Below, one piece after another: positions 1 through 7,556 of a stretch of 64,000 bases of DNA (the first letter of the stretch is position 1; every line of letters starts with the position of its first letter). The notes below the pieces were generated by a model. That model did no database searches and was not told the origin of the DNA. It saw nothing but the letters and a program-made list of their open reading frames with translations. Where the stretch lies: assembly GCF_003852535.1 (NCBI RefSeq), contig NZ_QAJP01000004.1, positions 186,001 through 250,000 on the forward strand, given 5' to 3'. Made by a program: the position numbers and the translations under genes. This stretch comes from Herminiimonas sp. KBW02 (GTDB taxonomy: Bacteria; Pseudomonadota; Gammaproteobacteria; Burkholderiales; Burkholderiaceae_D).

Positions 1-2330
1 ACGGCGGTGAGACGCAGATCGGCAATCGCTTGCGGGTTGGCGCGCGTTTCCGGTGAGAATCGTACGGTCATGTCGTAGTTCTTTTCGCCTACATACAATT
101 GCCCGATGGAGGCGCCGCCTATCCCGGTCGAAATTAACTGTGCAACGTCGGCTGCATTGATGCCATAACGTGCGGCCGCAGCCCGGTCCAGGTCGATGCG
201 CAGGTTGGGCAGCGGAGGTTCTACATCCACTACCACATCGGCTGCGCCTGGCACCTTGCGCAATGTGACGGCCACTTCCTCTGCGATACGGCGGTCTTCT
301 TCCAGATCGGGGCCAAATATTTTCACCGTCAAGTCGCTATGCGCGCCGGACAGTTTGTCTTGCACACCATCTATCATCGGTTGCATGAAACCGATGGCAT
401 AGCCCGGCATCTGCGCATAACGTTCACCCAGGCGACGTATCAGTTCCTGTTTGCTGATGCCGGATTTCCACTCACCGTAGGGATGCAAGCCTATGCTTGC
501 TTCGATATGCGAAGGCGTCCAGTAATCGGTGCCGTCATCGTTGCGGCCGGTTTGCGTAATCACGGTGGAGACTTCCGCAAATTCCAGTGTTGCCTTGCGT
601 AGCTCGGTGGCCATTTCGCTGGCTTTGTCCAGCGTGATGCCGGACGGCATCTGCACTTGTAACCAGATCGAACCTTCATCCAGGTAGGGCAAGAAATCCC
701 GGCCGATGGTGCCAGCCAGCAGCATTAGCGTGACCAACATGGCAGCGATACTGGCTGCAAGCCAGCGCCAGTGTCCCACCGTACGATGGAGGAAAGCGGC
801 GTAGCGTGTGTTCAGCCGTTCCAGCACCAGGTTGTGGAAGATTTTGCGTGGTCGACGGAATGCCAGCCATGCCAGGCCGGGTGTCAGCATCAGAGCGACC
901 GCGAGTGCGCCGACCAGTGCCGCGCCGACCGCATACGCCATCGGTGAAAACAGCTTGTACTCTATGCGTTCAAAAGCGAATAGCGGCAGATAGGCAGCGG
1001 CGATAACGCTCATGCCAAAGAAGATGGGACGCGCTACCTGCAGCGTGGCGGTGATGGCGTCACGCGGCGTCAATACTTTCCCTTCCTGTTTTTCGCGTCG
1101 TCGCAGGATGTTTTCCACGACTACCACCGCACCATCGACCAGAATGCCAAAGTCGATCGCGCCCAGCGACAGCAGATTGGCCGGTACCTTGGCATGGTGC
1201 ATGAAGATGAAAGCGAACAGAAGTGCCAGCGGCACCGTAAGTGCGACGATCAATGCGGCACGCGGGCTGCCGAGGAAGAGCAGCAGTACCAGCGTGACGA
1301 CGATCATGCCTTCCAGCAGGGTCTTGCCGACTGTTTGCGTCGTACTCTCGATCAGGCTGCTGCGATCCAGGTACGGCACCAGCTTGACGCCGCGCGGCAG
1401 CAGTTTGTCATTGATCTCACGTACGGCGTCGTGAATACCGTTCAAGGCAATCGACGGATTACTATCCTTGAGCAGCAGGATGACGCCGGAAATCGAATCC
1501 GCCTTGTCGTCCTTGCCGAGGATGCCGCGCCGTTCGACATTGCCGTAAGTGAGTTTGCCCAGATCCTTGGTGAGGACCGGCACGCCGCCTACACTTTTGA
1601 TGACGACATTTCCCATATCATCCAGTGAGCGCAGCAGGCCGACGCCACGTACGACATAAGACTGTTCGCCACGATCGATGACGCTGCCGCCGCCGCTTTG
1701 ATTGTTGGCATTAATGGCGTCTATCACTTCACTCAGCGTAAGGCCGTATTGGGTAAGGCGTGCCGGATCGAGTTCCAGCATGAACTGGGTGGTGAGACCA
1801 CCGTAGTTGGTGATATCGACTACGCCTTGTACTTTCTTCAGGCGCGGCATCACGGTCCAGAATTGCAATTCGGATAGTTCACGCAGGCTATGTGTATTGC
1901 TTTCCAGCGTATAGCGATAGATTTCACCGGTCGGCGACGTGTACGGATCCAGCGCAGCTTTGGCGTCGTATGGCAGATCGACTTCATTCAGACGTTCCTG
2001 CAGGCGTTGGCGCGCCCAATAGCCGTCGACGCCGTCCTGAAAAACCACGGTGATCAGTGACAGGCCGAACAGACTGCGCGAGCGTAACACGTGCATGCCC
2101 GGTGTCGTCAGCAATGCGCGTTCCAGTGGTACGGTGATTTGTTGTTCAATTTCTTCCGCTGCGAGGCCGGGGACCTGCGTCACAATTTGCGACGTAACGT
2201 CGGCGATGTCGGGGTAGGCTTCCAGCGGTAATTGCTTCCAGCTGAAGACGCCATACAGCGCGGCGAAAGCAAATACCAGCCAGACGATGCCGCGGCGCTG
2301 AAAGCAGGTATGGACGATGCGTTCAATCAT
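1..2330 (-). CDS. czcA: Heavy-metal RND efflux pump, CzcA/CusA family (3' end outside window)
   Basis: Inner-membrane proton-driven pump that moves metal cations out through a periplasmic adaptor and an outer-membrane channel. About 776 residues are visible from the ATG at 2330; the family is usually a little over 1000 residues, so the C-terminus lies beyond base 1. Seen: an N-terminal membrane segment, and the TM4 motif DFGILVDGAVVVVEN, whose D393, D399 and E406 correspond to the proton-relay acids known from CzcA. The motif DEGSIWLQVQMPSG, also typical of metal RND pumps, is present. The start overlaps the end of the adaptor gene by 8 bases, so the two are translationally coupled. The TM4 signature resembles Czc-type divalent-cation pumps more than CusA-type monovalent ones, but the substrate cannot be fixed from sequence. 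No stop was noted in the parts of the frame I translated. Confidence 0.93.
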   Translation of the reverse strand, partial: MIERIVHTCFQRRGIVWLVFAFAALYGVFSWKQLPLEAYPDIADVTSQIVTQVPGLAAEEIEQQITVPLERALLTTPGMHVLRSRSLFGLSLITVVFQDGVDGYWARQRLQERLNEVDLPYDAKAALDPYTSPTGEIYRYTLESNTHSLRELSELQFWTVMPRLKKVQGVVDITNYGGLTTQFMLELDPARLTQYGLTLSEVIDAINANNQSGGGSVIDRGEQSYVVRGVGLLRSLDDMGNVVIKSVGGVPVLTKDLGKLTYGNVERRGILGKDDKADSISGVILLLKDSNPSIALNGIHDAVREINDKLLPRGVKLVPYLDRSSLIESTTQTVGKTLLEGMIVVTLVLLLFLGSPRAALIVALTVPLALLFAFIFMHHAKVPANLLSLGAIDFGILVDGAVVVVENILRRREKQEGKVLTPRDAITATLQVARPIFFGMSVIAAAYLPLFAFERIEYKLFSPMAYAVGAALVGALAVALMLTPGLAWLAFRRPRKIFHNLVLERLNTRYAAFLHRTVGHWRWLAASIAAMLVTLMLLAGTIGRDFLPYLDEGSIWLQVQMPSGITLDKASEMATELRKATLEFAEVSTVITQTGRNDDGTDYWTPSHIEASIGLHPYGEWKSGISKQELIRRLGERYAQMPGYAIGFMQPMIDGVQDKLSGAHSDLTVKIFGPDLEEDRRIAEEVAVTLRKVPGAADVVVDVEPPLPNLRIDLDRAAAARYGINAADVAQLISTGIGGASIGQLYVGEKNYDMTVRFSPETRANPQAIADLRLTA

Positions 2331-3543
2331 TGAGGAGCACTCCATCCTTGATGACGATGCGGTCGCCGGCCTTCAGGCCCGAAGTCACTTCAACCCGGTC
2401 ATTGAGCTGCGCGCCGACAGTGACGGTGCGCGGTGTGTATTTGTATGGCTCCTGTTCGATGAAGACACGTACTTCCAGTCCGTTTTGCTGGATAGCGGAC
2501 AGCGGTATGGTCAGCGCTTCCTGTTTCTTTCCGTCAAACGCTACATGGGCAAACATGCCCGGACGAAAACGTCCGTCGGTGTTGCTCACTGCTACACGTA
2601 CTTTGACGCTGCGGGTTTCCGGATCAAGTATTTCACCGACATAGCGCACGATGCCTTCGACTTGCTGGTCGGGGTAGGCATTGAGTGTGATGTGCGCTTT
2701 TTGTCCTATAAATACTTGTCCGAGATTGCGTTCTGCCACATTCGCAGTGAGCCAGACGGTGGACAGATCAGCGACCGTCATGATCGGCGCATTGATGTCG
2801 TTCCAGTAGCCGCCTTGCGAGCCATCCATCTCAATCACACGTCCGCTGATTGGTGAGCGCAATACATATTCGCTGCGGGTATGGGCTTGCGTAGCGACGC
2901 CCAATTGCGCGAGGCGGTCGGCTGCCGCATGGGCATCGCTGTCGGCGCTATCCATGGTCAGTTGCGCGGCTTCGTAATCCTTTTTTGCCGTGATGTCTGC
3001 GTCAAACAGCAACTTCTGCCGTGCAAAATCACGCTGTGCCTGTGCTTGTGCGTTACGGGCTTTCGTATATTCGGAGCGGGCGCTGGAGATTTCCGCCGAG
3101 TCGAGTGTGAAGAGCGGATCGCCGGCCTTGACCGGATCGCCCAGCGTGCGTTGCAAACGGATGATGCGGCCCGGGACCGGCGGCGCAACCTTGACCAGTT
3201 TTTCCGCGACCGCTTCTATGACGCCGGGTGCAATCAGCGGGCGTTCGATCTCGCTGACCTCTACCGCGCCGATCATCAGACGCGCGCGCAGCGGCGAGGC
3301 TTCCGGCACTTCGATGACCTTGCCTTTATGTATGACTGCTGCGCCGCTGTCTTTATGAGTTTCCGCCTTCGCAGCCTGTTCATCGCAGCCAGCTATGGCG
3401 ACGCATAGCAATACCAGTGCTGCTACAGCTATTAATTTACGTCTGTTTTTTTGGGGCGACACATGCGGTGTCGTGTCCCTGATTGCGTTATCCGTGACCT
3501 GGGACAGTTCGGTGTACACACCGGTAACGAGTAGGGACATCAT
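2323..3543 (-). CDS. czcB: RND efflux periplasmic adaptor (CzcB/CusB, HlyD family)
   Basis: Membrane-fusion protein linking the RND pump to an outer-membrane channel. A basic stretch and hydrophobic segment end in a lipobox (VAIAGC), so it is probably a lipoprotein. A barrel-sandwich/lipoyl-like half-motif (APPVPGRI) and a long coiled-coil hairpin (residues about 150-210) follow, then the second half (LRSPISGRV) and a beta-barrel domain. The ATG-ATG at 3543 has a strong GGAGG eight bases upstream and overlaps the TGA of the preceding small gene. That start leaves about 26 residues before the lipoprotein signal, which is unusual; a GTG at 3462 would give a conventional signal peptide but has a weak ribosome site. 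The usual outer-membrane gene czcC is not upstream and may lie beyond czcA. Confidence 0.9.
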   Translation of the reverse strand: MMSLLVTGVYTELSQVTDNAIRDTTPHVSPQKNRRKLIAVAALVLLCVAIAGCDEQAAKAETHKDSGAAVIHKGKVIEVPEASPLRARLMIGAVEVSEIERPLIAPGVIEAVAEKLVKVAPPVPGRIIRLQRTLGDPVKAGDPLFTLDSAEISSARSEYTKARNAQAQAQRDFARQKLLFDADITAKKDYEAAQLTMDSADSDAHAAADRLAQLGVATQAHTRSEYVLRSPISGRVIEMDGSQGGYWNDINAPIMTVADLSTVWLTANVAERNLGQVFIGQKAHITLNAYPDQQVEGIVRYVGEILDPETRSVKVRVAVSNTDGRFRPGMFAHVAFDGKKQEALTIPLSAIQQNGLEVRVFIEQEPYKYTPRTVTVGAQLNDRVEVTSGLKAGDRIVIKDGVLLND

Positions 3544-3839
3544 GCGAATTGCCTCCGGAGTTGATGAGCCGGGATGCGGCAAGGATTAGCGATGTTTTGC
3601 TCCAGCTGAAAACCCATAGGGCGCAGTTTTTCGCGTGCGCTATGTGGCAGGTGGCGCAATACGGAAGTGCGTTCCGAGGCGGCGAGCAGTGATAGCGCAT
3701 CTGCGGCGACGCGTGGTGAGCAGTTCAGCAGTGCTTCGGTAAAGGCGAGTACGCCGTGCTCTGAGAAGAGTTGCTGCAGGTTGGCGATGCGACGGCTGGC
3801 AACGGCTGCGCGGAGTGCAAGGTAGATGTGGTGTTTCAT
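3540..3839 (-). CDS. Small MgtE-N-like helical protein, first gene of the RND efflux operon
   Basis: 99-residue soluble, helix-rich protein with no signal peptide or membrane segment. The middle (AADALSLLAASERTSVLRHL) resembles the helical repeat of the intracellular N domain of MgtE magnesium transporters; that resemblance is by eye only. Supported as a real gene by a good ribosome site (AAGGA about 8 bases before the ATG at 3839) and by its TGA overlapping the czcB ATG, so it belongs to the efflux operon. Its ribosome site can be hidden in a 7-bp hairpin, and a leader ORF lies upstream, which suggests translation is controlled. The last 15-20 residues after the Gln/Glu-rich point look less conserved. 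Function unknown; a cytosolic metal- or pump-regulating role is a guess. Confidence 0.62.
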   Translation of the reverse strand: MKHHIYLALRAAVASRRIANLQQLFSEHGVLAFTEALLNCSPRVAADALSLLAASERTSVLRHLPHSAREKLRPMGFQLEQNIANPCRIPAHQLRRQFA

Positions 3840-3844
3840 GAGCA

Positions 3845-3874
3845 GCTTCCTTAAGTAAGGATCCGACAGGAAGC
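3845..3874 (-). promoter_or_regulatory. Hairpin covering the ribosome site of the small efflux-operon gene
   Basis: On the minus strand GCTTCCT (3868-3874) is a perfect complement of AGGAAGC (3845-3851), which contains the Shine-Dalgarno of the gene starting at 3839. The loop is 16 bases. It lies between the stop of the 31-codon leader ORF (3886) and that gene, so ribosome position on the leader could decide whether the hairpin forms. Seven pairs is modest; function is inferred. Confidence 0.45.
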
Positions 3875-3885
3875 AGGCTCAGTGA

Positions 3886-3981
3886 TCAGGTGATGAGCGG
3901 CCTCCGGCCAGGAGCCAGATGAATGGAAAGTGATAAAGAAATAAGGAGAGTGTTGTGACTACAACTAGAGTCGGGGTCCAT
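3886..3981 (-). CDS. Putative 31-aa leader peptide of the RND efflux operon
   Basis: A short ORF read on the minus strand from ATG 3981, with an AGGAG ribosome site six bases upstream. It ends at TGA 3886, about 46 bases before the first structural gene. The peptide begins MDPDSSCSHN, has a Leu/Ser/Ile run in the middle (LLISLSLSIHL) and ends LAPGRRPLIT. It has no recognisable domain. Position, ribosome site and the downstream RBS-hiding hairpin fit a regulatory leader peptide like those known before Mg2+ transporter genes, but no homology to them is claimed. It could also be a chance ORF. Confidence 0.45.
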   Translation of the reverse strand: MDPDSSCSHNTLLISLSLSIHLAPGRRPLIT

Positions 3982-4040
3982 GCTCAGCTCCTGGGTTAGT
4001 GAAAAAGCGGTCAACTAACGAGCCCGCTGCGATATTGCGA

Positions 4041-4081
4041 TGCCGCATAAACACTTACGTTCCGGTATTTATGCAACGGCA
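4041..4081. promoter_or_regulatory. Imperfect dyad, candidate operator
   Basis: GCATAAA (4045-4051) and TTTATGC (4068-4074) are perfect inverted repeats 16 bases apart. TGCCG (4041-4045) and CGGCA (4077-4081) extend the symmetry outward. It lies between two divergent units (metal efflux and fmdA) and could bind a regulator of either. No regulator gene is adjacent, so the assignment is open. Confidence 0.35.
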
Positions 4082-4092
4082 TGAATTTTGCC
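4077..4092 (+). promoter_or_regulatory. Possible sigma-54 (-24/-12) promoter for fmdA
   Basis: CGGCATGAATTTTGCC has GG and GC exactly 10 bases apart and matches the sigma-54 consensus TGGCACGNNNNTTGCW except at three flanking positions. It points toward fmdA, and amidase operons are often under nitrogen control in the family. Against it: the ATG is about 300 bases downstream, so the untranslated leader would be long. Confidence 0.3.
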
Positions 4093-4391
4093 ATTCACGT
4101 CAGTTGAGAACCAGTGTGTCTTAGGCTCTATTTACTGACCATGTGCATACCTAACATATACGAAGGTATATCTGCGAAGTTGCAGGGGACGATACGGTCG
4201 GGATGAGGATGTTGCAGGTGCACAGGGAATTCTCTTTTTCCACTGCAGCTCCCCGTCCGGCACGCTTCGGCGCTGGATTTGACAACAAATCGTACGCTTG
4301 CAGACAAGATTCCGGAATCAGGCGCTCCTATGATCTGAACCAGACCACGACACAGTGGCATATCAGAATAAATAATTAGGAGACGAGCATT

Positions 4392-5815
4392 ATGTCAGAC
4401 CATATTTGTAGTGCTGGATGTAATCACTTTTCACATCTGAACGACCCTGACTTGATGGGGGAATTCGCCGAAGCGCGCAAGAACCTGCGCACCGCCATCG
4501 GCGGTACACCAAGCGCTGGTGCCCTGGGCCTGGCCGGTGTCACCCAGCGTGCACTGCCATCCAAGAAAGCTGGCGAACAAGTCAATCACTATTACGTTCC
4601 TGCCAACGATAAAACCGTACATTGGGGTTTCTTCAGCAAGAAGATGAATCCGCTGCTGAAGGTGGAGTCCGGCGACTACGTCACGATAGAAACCGTGACC
4701 CATCACTCGAATGACGATATCGAACGCATGGTCAAGGGCGACCAGGGCGTGGAAGCCATTTTCCATTGGGATGCCAAGAGCAAGGCAGTTGATCGCCGCG
4801 GCATGGGCCCTATGGATCATCCGCTCGGTGCGGGTGGCGGTATCGGTGTCCACGTATGTACCGGCCCCGTCTATATCAATGGGGCGGAACCGGGCGACGT
4901 GCTCGAAGTACGGATCGTCGACACCATGCAACGCCCATCGGGCAACCCTGACTACCGTGGCAAAACCTTCGGTTCCAATGCCGCGAGTAACTGGGGCTTC
5001 CACTACAACAACCTGATCACCGAGCCTAAAGGCCGTGAAGTCATCACGATTTATGAAGTCGATGCCAAAGGTGAGCAATCGTGGGCCAAGGCTGTATATA
5101 ACTATCGCTGGACGCCGCAAACCGATCCGTTCGGCAAAGTCCACCCGATCATCGATTACCCGGGCGTGCCAGTCGATAAGAACTCGATCAAACCAAACTA
5201 CGACGTGCTCAAGGGCTATGAAATCCCTGTGCGTCCGCACTTCGGCATGATCGGTGTCGCACCGGTTGAGGCAGACATCGTGTCATCGATTCCACCTGGC
5301 TACACCGGCGGCAACTTCGATAACTGGCGCATGGGCAAAGGCGCAACCGCATTCTTCCCGGTCGCAGTGGCTGGCGGCATGTTTTCGGTTGGTGATCCGC
5401 ACGCATCGCAAGGTGACGCGGAACTGTGCGGTACCGCGATCGAATGTTCGCTGACCGGCTTGTTCCAATTCATCCTGCACAAGAAAGCAGATCTGCCAGG
5501 TACCAAGCTGTACGGCCTCGACTATCCATTGCTGGAAACAGCAAGCGACTGGTCCTGCACGGCTTCAGCGTGCCGAACTACCTGAAAGAACTCGGCGACA
5601 ACGCAGAGACCAAGATCCTGGAGAAATCATCGCTGGATACCGCGATGACTGACGCGTTCAACAAAACCCGTCGTTTCTTCATGGATACCCGCAACCTGAC
5701 TGAGGACGAAGCGATCTCGCTGATCTCGGTCTCGGTCGACTTTGGTATCACGCAGGTGGTAGACGGCAACTGGGGTGTACACGCCATCATCAAGAAAGCC
5801 ATTTTCCCGAAGTAA
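4392..5815 (+). pseudogene. fmdA: Acetamidase/formamidase, interrupted by a frameshift
   Basis: Acetamidase/formamidase family: releases ammonia from formamide or acetamide. The start at 4392 has an AGGAGA site. The first frame runs to 5585 and is typical of the family up to ...LLETASDW; the next 90 residues (VLHGFSVPNYL ... WGVHAIIKKAIFPK) continue in another frame to 5815. The break is at about 5550-5552: one extra G after GACTGG would restore a single protein of about 474 residues. No slippery heptamer is present, so programmed frameshifting is unlikely. Either the gene is a recent pseudogene (the product would lose about 80 C-terminal residues and gain a short foreign tail) or a base is missing in the assembly. 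Two XapX-domain genes follow in the same direction. Confidence 0.88.
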
Positions 5816-5910
5816 AAGAGACTGCCTGGCACTGACGAAAGTCGGGTGCCAGCCAGATGCAACAATTTTAAGCGGCAAATATTGCCGACCAACCAGGAGG
5901 AGAAGTAAAC

Positions 5911-6120
5911 ATGCAAGTAGAACACGTCTATGTCGGCAGAAATGAAATCGTGGCGCTGGTCGTCGGTCTCATCACAGGCACCCTGTACTCATGGCTGAGT
6001 TTGCCGATTCCGGCACCACCGGTGCTCGGCGGGATCTTCGCGATCATCTTTACCTATGTCGGTTACCTGATCGTCCAGCGCGTACGCAAAGCGGTAGTCT
6101 TCGGCGCGCCGAAAAAATAA
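5911..6120 (+). CDS. XapX-domain (DUF1427) small membrane protein, first copy
   Basis: 69-residue protein with a strong GGAGGAG ribosome site. It contains the XapX signature: a first membrane segment (EIVALVVGLITGTLYSWLS), the loop PIPAPPVLGG, a second membrane segment (IFAIIFTYVGYLIVQ), then a basic tail. XapX proteins are short two-helix inner-membrane proteins of unknown biochemical role. It sits 95 bases after fmdA and 43 bases before a paralogue, so the three probably form one transcript. A role in amide or ammonium passage is only a suggestion from the neighbourhood. Confidence 0.85.
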   Translation: MQVEHVYVGRNEIVALVVGLITGTLYSWLSLPIPAPPVLGGIFAIIFTYVGYLIVQRVRKAVVFGAPKK

Positions 6121-6163
6121 GGCACTTACGCCATCACTCATTTAAAAAATACAGGAGACTATC

Positions 6164-6355
6164 ATGGTTGAAATTGGCTTCGGTCAAACCGAAATTCTGG
6201 CGTCCGTTGTCGGACTTGTTACCGGCCTCATCTACACATCGGTGCGCGCACCGATCCCGGCGCCGAACGTACTGGGCGGCATCTTCGCTATTCTTGGCAC
6301 CTTCATCGGTTACGTATTCGTTGCCGCGTTGCGTGGTCAACTGGTGTTTGTGTAA
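6164..6355 (+). CDS. XapX-domain (DUF1427) small membrane protein, second copy
   Basis: 63-residue paralogue of the preceding gene, with an AGGAG ribosome site. The same layout is seen: helix (EILASVVGLVTGLIYTSV), PIPAPNVLGG loop, helix (IFAILGTFIGYVFVAAL). It lacks the basic C-terminal tail of the first copy. The tandem pair suggests a hetero-oligomer or a local duplication. A terminator follows at 6399. Confidence 0.85.
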   Translation: MVEIGFGQTEILASVVGLVTGLIYTSVRAPIPAPNVLGGIFAILGTFIGYVFVAALRGQLVFV

Positions 6356-6398
6356 GGTGTGATTTGCCTGCGCTGGATGCGCAGGTGTAAGTCAAACA

Positions 6399-6436
6399 AA
6401 AAGGGCAGTCCTGTTTGCAGGATTGCCCTTTTGTTT
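6399..6436. terminator. Bidirectional rho-independent terminator
   Basis: A 15-base arm (6399-6413) pairs with 6418-6432 with one G-T wobble and a TTTG loop. A-run and T-run flank both sides, so it can end both the XapX transcript (plus) and map (minus). Confidence 0.85.
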
Positions 6437-6451
6437 TCTGATGGTAGCTGG

Positions 6452-7243
6452 CTAGCCAGTGATAGCAGGGTAGCTGCCATAGCCATCCGGCCATGGCGTC
6501 AGGACTTCAAATCCGGTTTCTGTCACCGCCACCATATGCTCCCACTGTGCAGAGAGCGAGTGATCCTTGGTCACCACGGTCCAGCCGTCCGCTAATTCTT
6601 TTGTGTGGCGTTTGCCTGCATTCACCATCGGCTCTATGGTGAAGACCATGCCGGGACGAAGCAGGACACCTTCTCCTGGCCGTCCATAGTGCAGCACCTG
6701 CAAGTCTTCGTGATAAATCCGGCCTATGCCATGACCGCAATATTCGCGGACGATGCTGAACCCTTCATGATGCGCGACCGATTGGATTGCATAGCCGACG
6801 TCGCCCAAAGTCGCACCTGGCCTGACGGCGAGTATGCCGGCACGCATGGCTTCATAAGTCGTTTCGACCAGACGTTTGGCCAGTATGCCTGGTTGTCCGA
6901 CGTAATACATGCGGCTGGTATCGCCGTGCCAGCCGTCCTTGGTCAGGGCCACGTCGATATTGATGATGTCGCCGTCCTTCAATACTTTGTCGGATGGGAT
7001 GCCATGGCAGATGACATGATTGACCGACGTGCATATCGTTTTGGGAAAGCCGTGATAACCGATGTTGATCGGTACTGCATGCAGCACATCAACAATGTAA
7101 TCGTGGCACAGCTTGTCCAGCTGATTGGTGGTGACACCGGGTTTGACGTGTTCAGCGATCATGCGCAGGACGTCTGCCGCCAGACCACCGGAAATACGCA
7201 GCATCGCCATATCGGCGGCGCTTTTGATTTCGACTTTAGGCAT
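6452..7243 (-). CDS. map: Methionine aminopeptidase type I, coupled to a ParD-like gene
   Basis: Dinuclear metalloprotease that removes the initiator methionine from nascent proteins in the cytosol. 263 residues, normal for bacterial type I enzymes. All ligands are visible: D97, D108, H171, E204 and E235, plus the substrate-site H80. The ATG overlaps the TGA of the upstream ParD-like gene (ATGA), which implies translational coupling. The usual location of the housekeeping map gene in this group is next to rpsB; this copy is not, so it may be a second, accessory enzyme. That cannot be confirmed within the window. Confidence 0.93.
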   Translation of the reverse strand: MPKVEIKSAADMAMLRISGGLAADVLRMIAEHVKPGVTTNQLDKLCHDYIVDVLHAVPINIGYHGFPKTICTSVNHVICHGIPSDKVLKDGDIINIDVALTKDGWHGDTSRMYYVGQPGILAKRLVETTYEAMRAGILAVRPGATLGDVGYAIQSVAHHEGFSIVREYCGHGIGRIYHEDLQVLHYGRPGEGVLLRPGMVFTIEPMVNAGKRHTKELADGWTVVTKDHSLSAQWEHMVAVTETGFEVLTPWPDGYGSYPAITG

Positions 7244-7470
7244 CAGGTTTTTTCCAGTGAGAGGTTGATATCACGACTGGATGCTCCCGCCTGCTGCTCG
7301 GCCTCTATCAATTTCTGACAGATCTCGTTGTAGCACAGCCCCGGGTTCAATTCCGCAATCATGCCTACGCGCAGCCAGTGTTCGGCTTGCGAGTTGATGG
7401 AGCGACTCATCGCGCCGCTGGTCAGGCGCAGATTGGTGTGCATTTCTTCGGTGATTTTGACGATGCCCAT
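7243..7470 (-). CDS. ParD-like antitoxin-family protein
   Basis: 75-residue protein of the ParD-like family, which is annotated by similarity to type II antitoxins. Seen: an N-terminal ribbon-like strand (GIVKITEEMHTNLRLTS), then MSRSINSQAEHWLRVGMIAE, typical of a ribbon-helix-helix DNA-binding fold. No ParE/RelE-type toxin follows; the partner in the overlapping reading frame is methionine aminopeptidase. The region upstream carries several GTATAC-like repeats that could be its own operator. The ribosome site is weak. Confidence 0.8.
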   Translation of the reverse strand: MGIVKITEEMHTNLRLTSGAMSRSINSQAEHWLRVGMIAELNPGLCYNEICQKLIEAEQQAGASSRDINLSLEKT

Positions 7471-7490
7471 GATATTGGTGTTTATATAAA

Positions 7491-7520
7491 GTATGTATAA
7501 ATCGTATACGAAACGTATAT
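7491..7520 (-). promoter_or_regulatory. GTAT-core repeats upstream of the ParD-like gene
   Basis: GTATGTATA (7491-7499), the palindrome CGTATACG (7503-7510) and CGTATAT (7514-7520) recur at about 11-base spacing in an AT-rich stretch 20-50 bases before the ATG. This is what an autoregulatory ribbon-helix-helix operator over a promoter would look like. No experimental support. Confidence 0.4.
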
Positions 7521-7556
7521 TATCATGGCTGCGACAAAGTGACAGCTGTCACCGCA

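Larger units (their letters stand above)
3982..4391. promoter_or_regulatory. Divergent intergenic region between the efflux operon and fmdA
   Basis: About 410 bases between the leader ORF and fmdA, with no convincing longer ORF. It holds an imperfect dyad (4041-4081) and a sigma-54-like element (4077-4092), described separately. The fmdA side (4093-4391) shows no hairpin-plus-T-run terminator and no riboswitch motif that I recognise. Confidence 0.5.

Noticed and set aside
4093-4391. Guanidine-I (ykkC) riboswitch before fmdA
   Set aside because: The conserved core sequences of that class were looked for and not found.
5540-5560. Programmed -1 frameshift in fmdA
   Set aside because: No slippery heptamer or downstream pseudoknot is visible, and the family is not known to use recoding.
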